A DNA stretch of 43,206 bases from Opitutaceae bacterium (GTDB lineage Bacteria; Verrucomicrobiota; Verrucomicrobiia; Opitutales; Opitutaceae). Within the stretch, counting starts at the first letter, position 1. Every line of letters starts with the position of its first letter. The stretch lies in contig JAEUGW010000018.1 of assembly GCA_016795565.1 (NCBI GenBank), positions 1 to 43,206 on the forward strand, read 5' to 3'. Under the pieces are notes generated by a model. That model ran no database searches and had not been told where the DNA came from. It saw only the letters and a program-made list of their open reading frames with translations. Made by a program: the position numbers and the translations under genes. Shown here piece by piece: positions 1-16,463 of the stretch.

Positions 1-3276
<3,276 letters not shown>

Positions 3277-3308
3277 TCACTTAACACAATATTGGGAGCA
3301 AAATCGCC

Positions 3309-7436
<4,128 letters not shown>

Positions 7437-7477
7437 GTCGGGTAGGGCGAGTTCTCCGAACGAGCCGTTTCTCTCTC

Positions 7478-7508
7478 AAAGCCGCGGACGAAAGTCCGCG
7501 GCTTTTTT
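7478..7508 (+). terminator. Rho-independent terminator of rpoBC
   Basis: A perfect 9-bp GC-rich stem (7481-7489 paired with 7494-7502) closed by a GAAA tetraloop and followed by six T residues. Three A residues before the stem can pair with the first T residues. It lies about 45 bp after the rpoC stop, so rpsL and the ribosomal genes downstream need their own promoter. Confidence 0.93.
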
Positions 7509-8063
7509 CACACCCGCCCGCAGTCCATCGCGCTGTTCCGGTGTGTCGGGCATCTCTCCGATGGCGGAAGCTCATAATGAACCGCACAAGCCAACCAACG
7601 CACGGTGAGGACAGCGTGCCAAAAAATAGACGCGTTGAGCACCTTCTCGGTTATGAACCTCCTGACGCGGAGCAAAGTTCACCTACTCAAACTAAACATC
7701 CCAGTGACTTGCCCGCCTCGTGCCACTTGTCCTCGGTCAACGGCGGAAGACCCACGGCCGCTTTAATCCGTGATGAATCCGGCCAAACTAAAGTAGGGAT
7801 GCGAGCACCCAAGCTATGTGACGGCAGTGTGGTGATTTCAGGCGCTGCTGCTCAAGGTCCGAGGCTCCCTAAATTTGGGTGTGCCGGCCGCTGGGGACAC
7901 AGCCTGGGATCGCTTAAGGAAGCGCTGAATAATTCGCCGACAAATTTTGGTTAGCCGTATGGGGATTGTTTTTTCACCTTTGAGTCTGCCAAACCAAATA
8001 TCGAATATGCGATCATACAGCGCTTCGATTTTTCGGGCTTCGATTAAATCGGCGCTTCCTTAA

Positions 8064-8084
8064 AACGCGCCCGGAGGGCGCGTT
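8064..8084. other. Strong hairpin in the rpoC-rpsL gap
   Basis: A perfect 9-bp GC-rich stem (8064-8072 paired with 8076-8084) with a three-base loop. It has no T tract on the plus strand and only four T residues (from 8065-8062) on the minus strand, so it is at best a weak minus-strand terminator. Confidence 0.4.
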
Positions 8085-8100
8085 CCACCTTCCGAACCGG

Positions 8101-8190
8101 CTCAATATATATTTTACAATTGTCTGCCGCATCAAGCGTTGGTTGTGAATAACTTTTTCGGGTTATTTTTGATTTATCACTTGATAGGGA
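8101..8190 (+). promoter_or_regulatory. AT-rich candidate promoter region of the rpsL operon
   Basis: The most AT-rich stretch of the gap. It contains a good -10-like hexamer TACAAT at 8115-8120 without a clear -35, and a weaker pair TTGGTT (8139-8144) with TTATTT (8163-8168) at 18-bp spacing. The strong rpoC terminator upstream requires a promoter between it and rpsL, but neither pair is convincing alone. Confidence 0.25.
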
Positions 8191-8331
8191 AGGAAGCCGC
8201 CTGCTTTGTTGTCTGCTCCATTCGTCACTTACAGCACCTCTGGCCAAACTAGAGGGGCACCTGACGCCACGGTTTCGGGCGGTTTTCCCTCTGAAATTCG
8301 TGTTTCCACCTAAAGCGCGAAATAGTGCTTG

Positions 8332-8350
8332 CCGGAGGCTTCGTCTCCGG
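8332..8350 (+). promoter_or_regulatory. Leader hairpin upstream of rpsL
   Basis: A 6-bp stem CCGGAG/CTCCGG (8332-8337 and 8345-8350) about 45 bp before the rpsL start and probably within its leader mRNA. No T tract follows. It could take part in leader regulation, but nothing identifies a ligand or protein. Confidence 0.25.
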
Positions 8351-8395
8351 TAGGTTCCGCGCCTTTTCCACTTTTACCAACCTCCTTCCAACTTC

Positions 8396-8776
8396 ATGCC
8401 AACCATCAACCAACTCGTGAGAAAGGGACGCCGCAAAGTCACTGCGAAGTCCAAGGCTCCGGCGCTCGAGGGTAATCCCTTCCGCCGCGGCGTCTGTGTG
8501 CAGGTCATGACCCGCACGCCGAAGAAGCCGAACTCGGCCATCCGCAAGGTCGCCAAGGTCCGCCTCACGAATGGCACGGAGGTCATCTCCTACATCCCGG
8601 ACGAGGGCCACAATCTCCAGGAGCACTCCATTGTGCTCGTGCGCGGTGGCCGCGTGAAGGATCTCCCCGGCGTCCGCTACCACATCGTGCGTGGCACCCT
8701 CGACGCCACCGGCGTCGAGAAGCGCCGCCGTTCCCGCTCCAAATACGGCGTCAAACGCCCGAAAGCCGCCAAGTAA
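8396..8776 (+). CDS. rpsL: 30S ribosomal protein S12
   Basis: Decoding-centre protein of the small subunit, 126 residues as usual. It starts [12 protein letters not shown] and contains the TPKKPNSA loop (streptomycin-site lysines) and GHNLQEHS followed by [13 protein letters not shown], whose Asp is the residue methylthiolated by RimO in E. coli. First gene of the rpsL-rplQ operon. No Shine-Dalgarno-like sequence precedes the ATG; the upstream 15 bases are pyrimidine-rich (ACCTCCTTCC). rpsG follows after 22 bp. Confidence 0.98.
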   Translation: MPTINQLVRKGRRKVTAKSKAPALEGNPFRRGVCVQVMTRTPKKPNSAIRKVAKVRLTNGTEVISYIPDEGHNLQEHSIVLVRGGRVKDLPGVRYHIVRGTLDATGVEKRRRSRSKYGVKRPKAAK

Positions 8777-8798
8777 CCCCGTTCTTTTTTAAGCCGCC

Positions 8799-9272
8799 AT
8801 GTCACGCCGCCGCAGAGCCACTCGCCGTCCCACCGTCCCGGATGTCCGCTATAACAGCGCCCTGGTGACCCACCTTATCAATGTCATCATGAAGAGCGGC
8901 AAGCGCACGCTCGCCGAGCGCATCGTTTACGGTGCCTTCGAGAAGGTGAGCGAGAAGCTCCAGAAGGGCGACCCGGTCGACCTGCTGCTGGGCGCGATGG
9001 AAAACGCCCGCCCGAAGCTTGAGGTCAAGAGCCGCCGCGTCGGTGGCGCCACCTACCAGGTGCCGGTGGAAATCTCCTTTGAGCGCCAGGAATCCCTGGC
9101 TCTCCGCTGGATCGTCAACGCCGCCACCGGCCGCAAGGGCACGCCGATGCGCGAAGCCATCGCCGCCGAGATCGTGGACGCCTACAACAACACCGGCTCC
9201 GTCGTGAAGAAGAAGGAAGAAATGCACAAGATGGCCCAGGCCAACCGTGCGTTCGCCCACCTCCGCTGGTAA
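8799..9272 (+). CDS. rpsG: 30S ribosomal protein S7
   Basis: Primary 16S rRNA-binding protein that nucleates the 30S head. 157 residues (E. coli 156-179 depending on strain). The S7 signatures are readable: the basic N-terminus MSRRRRATRRPTVPD, KSGKRTLAERIVYGAFE, GGATYQVPVE and the C-terminal KMAQANRAFAHLRW. fusA begins 12 bp after the stop, with AAGGA at the S7 stop serving as its likely ribosome binding site. Confidence 0.98.
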   Translation: MSRRRRATRRPTVPDVRYNSALVTHLINVIMKSGKRTLAERIVYGAFEKVSEKLQKGDPVDLLLGAMENARPKLEVKSRRVGGATYQVPVEISFERQESLALRWIVNAATGRKGTPMREAIAAEIVDAYNNTGSVVKKKEEMHKMAQANRAFAHLRW

Positions 9273-9284
9273 GGAATTTCTCGA

Positions 9285-11477
9285 ATGTCCGTCGCTGCTC
9301 CCACCATCTCAATCGTCACCGACAAGGCGAAGATTTCGCCCGTCAACTCGAAGGACCGTCCCTTCCCGCTGGAATGGACGCGCAATATCGGCATTGCCGC
9401 GCACATCGACGCCGGCAAGACGACCACCACCGAGCGCATCCTTTTCTACTCCGGCGCCGTCCACAAGATGGGCGAAGTCCATGAAGGCACGACCGTGACC
9501 GACTGGATGGAGCAGGAGCGCGAGCGCGGCATCACCATCACCGCCGCCGCCATTTCCTGCGCCTGGAACGCCTCCTGGGGCCCGTGGAAGGGCATCAAGC
9601 AGCGCATCAACATCATTGACACCCCCGGACACGTGGACTTCACGGCCGAGGTGGAGCGCTCGCTCCGCGTGCTCGACGGCGCCGTCGCCGTGTTCTGCGC
9701 CGTCGCCGGCGTGCAGCCCCAGTCCGAGACCGTCTGGCGCCAGGCCAACAAATACCGCGTCCCGCGCGTGGCGTTCATCAACAAGATGGACCGCACCGGC
9801 GCCGACTTCTTCCGCGCCGTCTCCGAGATGCGTGAGAAGCTGAAGGCCAACGCGCACCCGATTTTCCTGCCCATCGGCAAGGAGGAGAACTTCTCCGGCC
9901 TCGTCGACCTCGTGCAGAACGTCGCCTACTCCTTCGAGGAAGACCCGAAGGACCAGCTGGGCATGAACCCGAAGACGATTCCGATTCCGGCCGACATGGC
10001 GGCGCAGGCCAAGGAATACCGCGACAAGCTGATCGAGGCCGTGTCCGATTTCGACGACACCATCGCCGAGAAATACCTCGGCGGTGAGGAGATCACCACG
10101 CCCGAGCTCATGCTCGCCGTGCGCAAGGCCACCATCTCGCTCAAGTTCACCGGCGTCATCCCCGGCTCCGCCTTCAAGAAGAAGGGCGTGCAGCGTCTCC
10201 TCGACTGTGTCGTCAACTATCTCCCGAACCCGATCGACGTTCCCCCGATGCAGGGCCAGGACAGCGACGGCAAGGAAGTCGCCGCCATCGTCGACGACAA
10301 GGCCAAGATGGCCGGCCTCGCGTTCAAGCTCTGGAACGACCCGTTCGTCGGCCGCCTCGTGTTCTTCCGCGTTTACACCGGCGTGCTGAACAAGGGCACC
10401 GCAGTTTACAACCCGCGCACCCGCCGCAGCGAGCGTGTCTCCCGCCTCGTCCTCATGCGCGCCATCGAGCGCGAGGAAATTGACAAGGCCTACTCGGGTG
10501 ACATCTGCGCCGTCGTCGGCGTCAAGGACGTCATCACGGGTGACACCCTGTGCGACGAGGATTTCGACATCCGCCTCGAGCCCCCGTCCTTCCCGGAGCC
10601 CGTCATCTCGATGTCCATCGAGCCGAACTCCAAGGCCGACCAGGAGAAGCTGGGCGTCGCGCTCCAGCGCCTCGTCGCCGAGGATCCGACCCTGCGCGTC
10701 AAGACCGACCAGGACACCGGCCAGACCATCCTCGCCGGCATGGGCGAGCTTCACCTCGAGATCATCATCGACCGCATGAAGCGCGAGTTCAAGGTCGAGG
10801 CCTCTTCCGGCAAGCCCCAGATCGCCTATCGCGAGACCATCACCAAGGCGTCCGAAGGCGAGGGCAAGTTCATCCGCCAATCCGGCGGCAAGGGCCAATA
10901 CGGCCATGTCGTCATCAAGATGGAGCCGAACGAAAAGGGGAAGGGCGTCGAGGTCATCAACGAGACCGTGGGCGGCTCCATTCCGAAGGAATTCATCAAG
11001 CCCGCCACCGACGGCCTGCTGGAAGGCGCCAACAACGGCGTCATCGCCGGCTTCCCCGTGGTTGACGCGATCGTCCGCATCGTGGACGGCTCGTTCCACG
11101 AGGTGGACTCGTCCGAAATGGCGTTCAAGATGGCCGGCATCTTCGCGTTCAAGGAAGCGATGAAGAAGGCCGGCCCGATCATGCTCGAGCCCATCATGGG
11201 CGTCGAGCTCACCACCCCGGAAGAGTATCAGGGCGACCTGATGGGCGACATCAACCGCCGCCGGGGCCAGATCCAGGGCATGGAGAACAAGACCGGCGCT
11301 TGCATCATCACGGCGCACGTCCCGCTCGAACTGCTCTTCGGCTACGTCACCGACATCCGCTCCCTCTCGAAGGGCCGCGCCAGCGCGTCCATCACGCCTT
11401 CGCACTTCGCGCAGGTCCCGAACGCCCAACTCGCCAAGATCGTGGAGTCCAACGCCAAGGGCCCCGCCCGCACCTGA
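9285..11477 (+). CDS. fusA: Translation elongation factor G
   Basis: GTPase driving ribosomal translocation, 730 residues. The G domain shows the P-loop AHIDAGKTT (residues 39-47), switch I RGITI, DTPGH and NKMD, followed by domains II to V with the usual C-terminal [19 protein letters not shown]. The N-terminus carries roughly 25 more residues before the P-loop than the E. coli protein. This start is preferred because the ATG at 9285 has AAGGA nearby. tuf does not follow; the next gene is rpsJ after 28 bp. Confidence 0.97.
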   Translation: MSVAAPTISIVTDKAKISPVNSKDRPFPLEWTRNIGIAAHIDAGKTTTTERILFYSGAVHKMGEVHEGTTVTDWMEQERERGITITAAAISCAWNASWGPWKGIKQRINIIDTPGHVDFTAEVERSLRVLDGAVAVFCAVAGVQPQSETVWRQANKYRVPRVAFINKMDRTGADFFRAVSEMREKLKANAHPIFLPIGKEENFSGLVDLVQNVAYSFEEDPKDQLGMNPKTIPIPADMAAQAKEYRDKLIEAVSDFDDTIAEKYLGGEEITTPELMLAVRKATISLKFTGVIPGSAFKKKGVQRLLDCVVNYLPNPIDVPPMQGQDSDGKEVAAIVDDKAKMAGLAFKLWNDPFVGRLVFFRVYTGVLNKGTAVYNPRTRRSERVSRLVLMRAIEREEIDKAYSGDICAVVGVKDVITGDTLCDEDFDIRLEPPSFPEPVISMSIEPNSKADQEKLGVALQRLVAEDPTLRVKTDQDTGQTILAGMGELHLEIIIDRMKREFKVEASSGKPQIAYRETITKASEGEGKFIRQSGGKGQYGHVVIKMEPNEKGKGVEVINETVGGSIPKEFIKPATDGLLEGANNGVIAGFPVVDAIVRIVDGSFHEVDSSEMAFKMAGIFAFKEAMKKAGPIMLEPIMGVELTTPEEYQGDLMGDINRRRGQIQGMENKTGACIITAHVPLELLFGYVTDIRSLSKGRASASITPSHFAQVPNAQLAKIVESNAKGPART

Positions 11478-11505
11478 TTTTTCAACCCTCGTTCTTTATA
11501 CCGCC

Positions 11506-11814
11506 ATGAAAGGCCAACGCATTCGCATCAAACTCCAGGGCTACGACTATCGCGTCATCGACCAGTCCGCGCTCGAAATCGTCGAAACCGCCAAGCGCTC
11601 CGGCGCCCGCGTTTCCGGCCCGATTCCGCTGCCCACCCACATTGTGAAGCTGTCCGTCAACCGCTCCCCGCACGTCGACAAGAAGTCCGTCGAGCAGTTC
11701 GAATCGCGCACCCACAAGCGCCTCATCGACATCATGGAGCCCACCGCCCAGACCGTCGACGAGCTCAAGAAACTCAACCTCCCGTCCGGCGTCGATATCA
11801 CCATCAACGTCTAA
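11506..11814 (+). CDS. rpsJ: 30S ribosomal protein S10
   Basis: Small-subunit head protein that also serves as NusE in antitermination. 102 residues, the normal length, with the characteristic [18 protein letters not shown] start, PLPTH, the [13 protein letters not shown] loop and a TINV C-terminus. It directly follows fusA, where many bacteria have tuf. The 105-bp gap to rplC is long for this operon and can form alternative hairpins. Confidence 0.98.
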   Translation: MKGQRIRIKLQGYDYRVIDQSALEIVETAKRSGARVSGPIPLPTHIVKLSVNRSPHVDKKSVEQFESRTHKRLIDIMEPTAQTVDELKKLNLPSGVDITINV

Positions 11815-11835
11815 CATTTCTCACCCACAACCATC

Positions 11836-11917
11836 TTAGCCAAGCCAGCCGGCTCACCCCGGCCCTTGCTAAAGTAGGTCTAAACAAACGGCGCTCACCC
11901 GCCACCTACCACTTAGC
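11836..11917 (+). promoter_or_regulatory. Alternative hairpins in the rpsJ-rplC gap
   Basis: GCTAA at 11868-11872 can pair upstream with TTAGC at 11836-11840, extended by AAG/CTT and GCCGG (11848-11852) with CCGGC (11859-11863). It can instead pair downstream with TAGC at 11914-11917, extended by AGT/ACT and AGGT/ACCT. The second fold covers the bases just before the rplC ATG at 11920. The two folds exclude each other, which is compatible with a switch controlling rplC; there is no direct evidence of regulation. Confidence 0.3.
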
Positions 11918-11919
11918 CC

Positions 11920-12570
11920 ATGATCGCTACATTACTCGGAAAAAAAATCGGCATGACCCAGGTCTACGACGCGCAAAACGTCCTGGTCCCGGTCACCGTG
12001 GTGGAAGCCGGCCCGTGCCCGGTCGTCCAAATCAAGACTGTTGAGACCGACGGCTACAATGCCGTGCAGCTCGGCTTCGGCGCCCAGAAGGCGAAGAACG
12101 CCACCAAGGCCGAGGCCAACCACGCCAAGAAGGCCGGCCTCGAATCGACGCCCCGCGTGCTCAACGAAGTCCGCCTCACCGAGGCCTTCTCCGGCAAGGC
12201 CGGCGATGTGCTCACGGTCGCGGTGTTTGCGGAAGGCCAGGTCGTCGACGTGCTCGGCGTCTCGAAGGGCAAGGGCTTCCAGGGCGTCGTCAAGCGCTTC
12301 CGTGTCGGCGGCGGCCCCGCCTCCCACGGTTCCATGTTCCACCGCCGCATCGGTTCCATCGGTATGCGCCAGACCCCGGGCCGCTCCTGGAAGAACCAGC
12401 GCATGCCCGGTCACATGGGCACGGATAACCGCACGGTGCAGAACCTGCGGGTCGTGAAAATCATCGCCGACAAGAACCTCATCCTCGTCAAGGGCGCCAT
12501 TCCCGGTGCCAACGGCGACGATGTCATCATCCGCTCCGGCAAGAAGGCCAAGCCGGCCAAGCAAGCCTAA
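11920..12570 (+). CDS. rplC: 50S ribosomal protein L3
   Basis: Large-subunit assembly protein reaching the peptidyl transferase centre. 216 residues, close to the usual 209-210. It starts MIATLLGKKIGMTQVYD and contains the loop GGGPASHGSMFHRRIGSIGMRQTPGR, with RMPGHMG after it. The ATG has no obvious Shine-Dalgarno element and may be blocked by a leader hairpin. rplD follows after 21 bp. Confidence 0.98.
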   Translation: MIATLLGKKIGMTQVYDAQNVLVPVTVVEAGPCPVVQIKTVETDGYNAVQLGFGAQKAKNATKAEANHAKKAGLESTPRVLNEVRLTEAFSGKAGDVLTVAVFAEGQVVDVLGVSKGKGFQGVVKRFRVGGGPASHGSMFHRRIGSIGMRQTPGRSWKNQRMPGHMGTDNRTVQNLRVVKIIADKNLILVKGAIPGANGDDVIIRSGKKAKPAKQA

Positions 12571-12591
12571 GTCCACCGGAGAACGTAATCC

Positions 12592-13224
12592 ATGAAGCTC
12601 AAATTTTTCACCTCCGACGCCACCCAGAGTTCCGAGAAGGAATTCAACCTCCCGACCTTTGAAGGCTCCCGCGGCCTGCAGGCCGTCAAGGAGGTCGTCG
12701 TGGCCCACCGCGCCAACGCCCGGCAGGGCACGCGCTCGACCAAGACCCGTGGCGAAGTCCGCGGCGGCGGCAAGAAGCCGCACGCCCAGAAGGGCACCGG
12801 CCGCGCGCGCGCCGGCTCCATCCGCTCCCCCCTGTGGTCCGGTGGCGGTGTCGTGTTCGGCCCGAAGCCCCGCGATTTCTCCAAGAAGATCAACGGCAAG
12901 GTCAAGACCCTCGCCTTCGGCCGCGCCCTGTTCGACCGCGCGACCGCCGGTGACATCTCGGTCATCGAGGCCTTCGCGCCCAAGCAGGCCAAGACCAAGC
13001 TTATGGGCGAGGTCATCACCCGCATCGCCCCCAAGGGCAAGGTGCTCATCGTTGACGCGCCCTTCACGACCGAGGCCCAGCGCGCCGCGCGCAACCTCGA
13101 CCGCGTCACGCTGCAGGACGCCTCGAAGCTCAACACCCTTGATCTCGTCCAATACGCCGGGATCGTCGTTTCCAGCAAGGCCCTGGAGCAGATCATCGCC
13201 CGCGCCAACGGAGGTCAGTCATGA
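12592..13224 (+). CDS. rplD: 50S ribosomal protein L4
   Basis: Exit-tunnel protein; in E. coli also the autoregulator of the S10 operon. 210 residues (E. coli 201). The tunnel loop is recognisable as TRSTKTRGEVRGGGKKPHAQKG with GRARAGSIRSPLWSGGG. A ribosome binding site (CCGGAGA) lies 10-12 bases before the ATG. Its TGA overlaps the rplW ATG (ATGA at 13221-13224), implying translational coupling. Confidence 0.98.
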   Translation: MKLKFFTSDATQSSEKEFNLPTFEGSRGLQAVKEVVVAHRANARQGTRSTKTRGEVRGGGKKPHAQKGTGRARAGSIRSPLWSGGGVVFGPKPRDFSKKINGKVKTLAFGRALFDRATAGDISVIEAFAPKQAKTKLMGEVITRIAPKGKVLIVDAPFTTEAQRAARNLDRVTLQDASKLNTLDLVQYAGIVVSSKALEQIIARANGGQS

Positions 13225-13505
13225 TTAACGCCGAACAGATTCTCAAAACCATCCGCCTGACGGAGAAATCCAACAAGCTCTCCTCAAACTACGGCCAGTA
13301 TACCTTCGAGGTCTATCCGTCCGCGACGAAGCACACCGTGCGCGCCGCCGTCGAGCAGACCTTCAAGGTCACCGTCACGCGCGTGAACATCCAGAACCGC
13401 AAGGGCAAGCCGAAGCGTTCGCGCCAGGGCCGCCCCATCACCGCGTCCGACAGCAAGCGCGCCATCGTCACCCTCAAGACGGGTGACAAGATCGAACTCA
13501 CCTGA
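13221..13505 (+). CDS. rplW: 50S ribosomal protein L23
   Basis: Binds 23S rRNA near the tunnel exit and docks trigger factor and SRP. 94 residues, normal size. It shows the family pattern ILKTIRLTEKSN, the YTFEVYPSATKHTVRAAVEQTFKV segment and VTRVNIQNRKGKPKR. It overlaps the rplD stop by four bases, and a GGAGGT ribosome binding site lies inside the rplD 3' end. Confidence 0.97.
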   Translation: MINAEQILKTIRLTEKSNKLSSNYGQYTFEVYPSATKHTVRAAVEQTFKVTVTRVNIQNRKGKPKRSRQGRPITASDSKRAIVTLKTGDKIELT

Positions 13506-13524
13506 TTCCCGGAGCCCACCCATC

Positions 13525-14391
13525 ATGGCCCTTAAATCCTTCCGTCCCCTCACCGCGTCCCTCCGGTTCACCACCCTGAACCGCCCGGCCGAGATCAGCG
13601 ACAAGCGCCCCGAGCGTTCACTCGTCGAGTCGAAGAGCAAGTCCGGCGGCCGCAATGCCTATGGTCGCATCACCTCCCGCCGTCGTGGCGGCGGCCACAA
13701 GAAGCTCTACCGCATCATCGACTTCAAGCGCGGCAAGCTCGACATGCCCGCCAAGGTGCAGGCGATCGAATATGATCCGAACCGCACCGCGCTCCTCGCG
13801 CTGCTCGCCTATGCCGACGGCACGAAGAGCTACATCCTGGCGCCCCTCGGCCTCAAGGTGGGCGACACCGTTTACAGCGCGCTGAAGACCGACACCAACG
13901 ACTTCAAGCCGGGCAACTCCTTCCTGCTCTCCTCGATTCCGCCGGCCACCAAGCTGCACGCCGTCGAGATGCTCCCGGGCAAGGGCGCCCAGATCGCCCG
14001 CGCCGCCGGCACCTCCGCCGAACTCGTGGCCATCGAGCACGGCTACGCGCAGATCCGCCTCTCCTCCGGCGAAACCCGCCTGGTTCACGCCCAGTGCCGC
14101 GCCACCATCGGCGAGGTTGCCAACGCCGACCACGGCAAGCGCAAGCTCGGCAAGGCCGGCCGCAACCGCTGGCTCGGCAAGCGCCCGCGCGTGCGCGGCG
14201 TCGCCATGAACCCCGTCGACCACCCGAACGGTGGCGGTCAGGGCAAGTCCAAGGGTGGTGGCGGCCGCCAGCACCTCGTCTCCCCTTGGGGCCAGCTCGC
14301 GAAGGGTTTCCCGACCCGCCGCCGCGCCAAGTTGTCCAGCTCCTTCATCCTGGTGCGCGCCAACGGCCGCCCGCCGCGCAACAAGAAATAA
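13525..14391 (+). CDS. rplB: 50S ribosomal protein L2
   Basis: Core large-subunit protein needed for subunit joining and peptidyl transfer. 288 residues from the ATG at 13525. That start is chosen because MALKSFRPLT matches the family N-terminus and GGAG sits at 13511-13514; an upstream in-frame ATG at 13483 lies inside rplW. Signatures are SGGRNAYGRITSRRRGGGHKK and the C-terminal GVAMNPVDHPNGGGQGKSKGG, which includes the conserved functional histidine. Confidence 0.97.
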   Translation: MALKSFRPLTASLRFTTLNRPAEISDKRPERSLVESKSKSGGRNAYGRITSRRRGGGHKKLYRIIDFKRGKLDMPAKVQAIEYDPNRTALLALLAYADGTKSYILAPLGLKVGDTVYSALKTDTNDFKPGNSFLLSSIPPATKLHAVEMLPGKGAQIARAAGTSAELVAIEHGYAQIRLSSGETRLVHAQCRATIGEVANADHGKRKLGKAGRNRWLGKRPRVRGVAMNPVDHPNGGGQGKSKGGGGRQHLVSPWGQLAKGFPTRRRAKLSSSFILVRANGRPPRNKK

Positions 14392-14409
14392 TCCCAACGA
14401 CTCCGCACC

Positions 14410-14688
14410 ATGGCACGTTCCATCAAGAAAGGTTTCTTTGTCGACTACCACCTCCTGGAAAAAATCCAGAAGGCGGCCTCGGCTGGCGGGGCCCGCAAGC
14501 CCATCCAGACCTGGTCCCGTCGCTCCACCATCACGCCCGAGTTCGTCGGCCACACCATCAGTGTCCACAACGGCAAGGCGCACATCGCCGTCTACATCAC
14601 GGAGAACATGGTCGGGCACAAGCTCGGCGAGTTCGCCCCGACGCGCATCTTCAAGGCGCACGGCGGCATGACCCGCAAGGAAATCTGA
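14410..14688 (+). CDS. rpsS: 30S ribosomal protein S19
   Basis: 30S head protein that contacts S13 and the A-site finger. 92 residues, normal length, with [41 protein letters not shown] and the C-terminal [13 protein letters not shown]...GG motif. It lies between rplB and rplV in the standard S10-operon order. Confidence 0.98.
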   Translation: MARSIKKGFFVDYHLLEKIQKAASAGGARKPIQTWSRRSTITPEFVGHTISVHNGKAHIAVYITENMVGHKLGEFAPTRIFKAHGGMTRKEI

Positions 14689-14714
14689 GGCCGTTGCCCA
14701 ACCAGGACACCACA

Positions 14715-15056
14715 ATGGAAATTCAAGCTCTCACCCGCAACGCGCGCATGTCGCCCAAGAAGGTCCGCGAAGTCGCGCGCCTCATCCAGGGCCGCCCCGT
14801 CACCGAGGCGATCGACTTCCTCACGCTCATCCCGCGCAAATCCTCTCGCCTCCTCGTCAAGACGCTCAAGAGCGCCGTGGCGAACGCCGAGAACAACAAC
14901 AGCATCACCGCCGACCAGCTCACCGTGCACCGCGCCCTCATCGAGAACGGCCCCGTGCTCAAGCGCTTCAAGGCCGGCGCCAAGGGCTCGGCCAAGCCGC
15001 GCGTCAAGCGCATGTCCCACCTCCGCATCATCCTCTCCGACGGCAAATCCAACTAA
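14715..15056 (+). CDS. rplV: 50S ribosomal protein L22
   Basis: Exit-tunnel protein whose beta-hairpin contacts macrolide-binding positions. 113 residues from the ATG at 14715, which gives the normal N-terminus MEIQALTRNARMSPKKVREVARLI. The open frame extends far upstream, but only through the rpsS and rplB region in another frame. The hairpin is represented by GPVLKRFKAGAKGSAKPRVKRMSHLRIIL. rpsC follows after 9 bp. Confidence 0.97.
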   Translation: MEIQALTRNARMSPKKVREVARLIQGRPVTEAIDFLTLIPRKSSRLLVKTLKSAVANAENNNSITADQLTVHRALIENGPVLKRFKAGAKGSAKPRVKRMSHLRIILSDGKSN

Positions 15057-15065
15057 CTTACTTCC

Positions 15066-15695
15066 ATGGGCCAAAAGACCAACCCTACAGGCTTCCGCCT
15101 CGCCGTCCGCCGCAACTGGCAGTCGCGCTGGTTCGCGCGCAAGAAGGATTTCGCCAAGCTCCTCCACGAGGACCAGATCATCCGCTCCACGCTGATGGAG
15201 AAGCTCAAGCAGGCCTCCGTGCCGCGCATCTTCATCGAGCGCGCCGGCAACCGCGTCCGCGTCAAGATTTTCACCGCCCGGCCCGGCATTGTCATCGGTA
15301 AGAAGGGTCAGGAAGTGGAGAACATGAAGGTCCAGCTCGGCAAGCTCACCGGCAAGGAAGTTCTCCTCGACATCCAGGAAGTGAAGAAGCCCGAGGTCGA
15401 GGCCCAGCTCGTCGCCGAGAACGTCGCCCTCCAGCTCGAGCGCCGCATCGCCTTCCGCCGCGCCATCAAGAAGTCCATTCAGATCGCCATGTCCCTCGGC
15501 ATCGACGGCATCAAGATCCAGTGCTCGGGCCGCCTCGGCGGCACCGACATCGCCCGCCGCGAGTGGCAGCGCCAAGGCCGCATCCCGCTGCACACCCTGC
15601 GCGAGAACATCGACTACGGCTTCGCCGAGGCCCAGACCGTCTGGGGCAAGATCGGCGTGAAGTGCTGGATCTGCAAAAAGGACGAATCCAACTGA
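15066..15695 (+). CDS. rpsC: 30S ribosomal protein S3
   Basis: Lines the mRNA entry channel. 209 residues (E. coli 233), so the C-terminal tail is short. It starts [14 protein letters not shown]; the KH domain carries [15 protein letters not shown] and the C-terminal half has [21 protein letters not shown] periodic palindrome fills the 98-bp gap to rplP, which breaks the close spacing of this operon. Confidence 0.97.
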   Translation: MGQKTNPTGFRLAVRRNWQSRWFARKKDFAKLLHEDQIIRSTLMEKLKQASVPRIFIERAGNRVRVKIFTARPGIVIGKKGQEVENMKVQLGKLTGKEVLLDIQEVKKPEVEAQLVAENVALQLERRIAFRRAIKKSIQIAMSLGIDGIKIQCSGRLGGTDIARREWQRQGRIPLHTLRENIDYGFAEAQTVWGKIGVKCWICKKDESN

Positions 15696-15699
15696 CCTC

Positions 15700-15789
15700 A
15701 TTTTCGATTTTAGAATCTCGATTTTCGACTGGCCTCCGGCCGTGAAGATCGGATCGGCAATCGAAAATCAAAAATCGAAAATCCAAAAT
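15700..15789. repeat. Periodic palindrome, 7-bp unit GATTTTN (copy 1)
   Basis: Left arm 15700-15728 and right arm 15759-15789 are inverted copies (24 of 29 positions pair), each made of tandem heptamers of the type GATTTTC in the same register. A 30-nt loop separates them. It occupies nearly the whole gap between the rpsC stop and the rplP start. As RNA it would form a long hairpin inside the ribosomal operon transcript. Confidence 0.85.
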
Positions 15790-15793
15790 CCTC

Positions 15794-16216
15794 ATGGCTC
15801 TCGCTCCCTCCCGCACCAAATTCCGCAAGTCGATGAAAGGCTCGCGCGCTGGCAACGCCAAGCGCGGCAACACGCTCGCCTTCGGCGAATACGGCCTCCA
15901 GTCGCTCTCGCGCGGCCCCATGACCGGCCAGCAGATCGAGGCCGCCCGCGTCACCATCGCCCGCCACCTCAAGCGCAAGGGCAAGCTCTGGATCCGCGTG
16001 TTCCCCCACAAGCCGGTCACCAAGAAGCCCGCCGAGGTGCGCATGGGCCAGGGCAAGGGCCCGGTCGAGTTCTACGTCGCCGTCATCAAGCCCGGCGCCG
16101 TCCTCTTCGAACTCGCCGGCGTGCCGACGTCCCTCGCCAAGGAGGCCTTCCGCCTCGCCGACGCCAAGCTGCCGTTCCGCTGCCGCTTCATCGCCCGCGA
16201 AGGCATCGCCGTCTAA
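15794..16216 (+). CDS. rplP: 50S ribosomal protein L16
   Basis: A-site region protein of the large subunit, 140 residues (E. coli 136). Family sequence is clear: the N-terminal [68 protein letters not shown] and the C-terminal REGIAV. The ATG lies five bases after the end of a palindromic repeat, so translation depends on how that hairpin folds. rpmC follows after 23 bp. Confidence 0.97.
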   Translation: MALAPSRTKFRKSMKGSRAGNAKRGNTLAFGEYGLQSLSRGPMTGQQIEAARVTIARHLKRKGKLWIRVFPHKPVTKKPAEVRMGQGKGPVEFYVAVIKPGAVLFELAGVPTSLAKEAFRLADAKLPFRCRFIAREGIAV

Positions 16217-16239
16217 AGTTAACCGGAGATACCGCTATC

Positions 16240-16446
16240 ATGACTTCCAAAGAAATCCGCGACCTCGCCCCGAGCGAACTCACCACCAAGCTTCGCGAGA
16301 CCCGCGAGGCCCTCCTCCAGCTCCGACTGCGCAAGAACAGCGGCCAGGTCGAGAAGCCGCACCTCCTGCGCGCCTATCGCAAGGACATCGCGCGCCTCCT
16401 GACGGAGATTGCATCCAAGAAAACCGCCAAGTCCAAGGCCGCCTGA
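16240..16446 (+). CDS. rpmC: 50S ribosomal protein L29
   Basis: Small two-helix protein at the tunnel exit next to L23. 68 residues from the ATG at 16240 ([20 protein letters not shown], then [19 protein letters not shown]). A good ribosome binding site (CCGGAGATACC) lies directly upstream and recurs almost unchanged before rplN. The open frame upstream of this ATG is a shadow of rplP. Confidence 0.96.
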   Translation: MTSKEIRDLAPSELTTKLRETREALLQLRLRKNSGQVEKPHLLRAYRKDIARLLTEIASKKTAKSKAA

Positions 16447-16463
16447 GCCAACCGCATCCACCC

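Larger units (their letters stand above)
7509..8395. other. Long intergenic region between rpoC and rpsL, no recognised gene
   Basis: About 890 bp with visibly lower GC than the flanking genes (several AT-rich runs around 7960-8040 and 8100-8185). The longest plus-strand frame (7541-7954, 137 codons) resembles no family I know and does not show the strong GC third-position bias of the neighbours. Short hairpins occur, such as CGCTT-AAGG-AAGCG at 7911-7924 and GCTG-CAGC near 7889-7902. The region must contain the promoter of the rpsL operon. It could also hold a small RNA or the remains of inserted DNA. Nothing in it can be named with confidence. Confidence 0.6.

Noticed and set aside
7541..7954. 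137-codon plus-strand frame in the rpoC-rpsL gap
   Set aside because: No family resemblance, weak codon bias and no clear ribosome binding site; described as part of the intergenic region instead.
8028..8056. Further GATTTTN-type palindrome
   Set aside because: It contains CGATTTTT and CGATTAAATCG, but the 7-bp register is not maintained and the arms do not match.
8044..8247. 67-codon minus-strand frame before rpsL
   Set aside because: It runs through a GC hairpin and AT-rich probable promoter DNA and resembles nothing known.
9309..11429. A 706-codon minus-strand frame opposite fusA
   Set aside because: Same antisense shadow pattern; fusA on the plus strand is certain.
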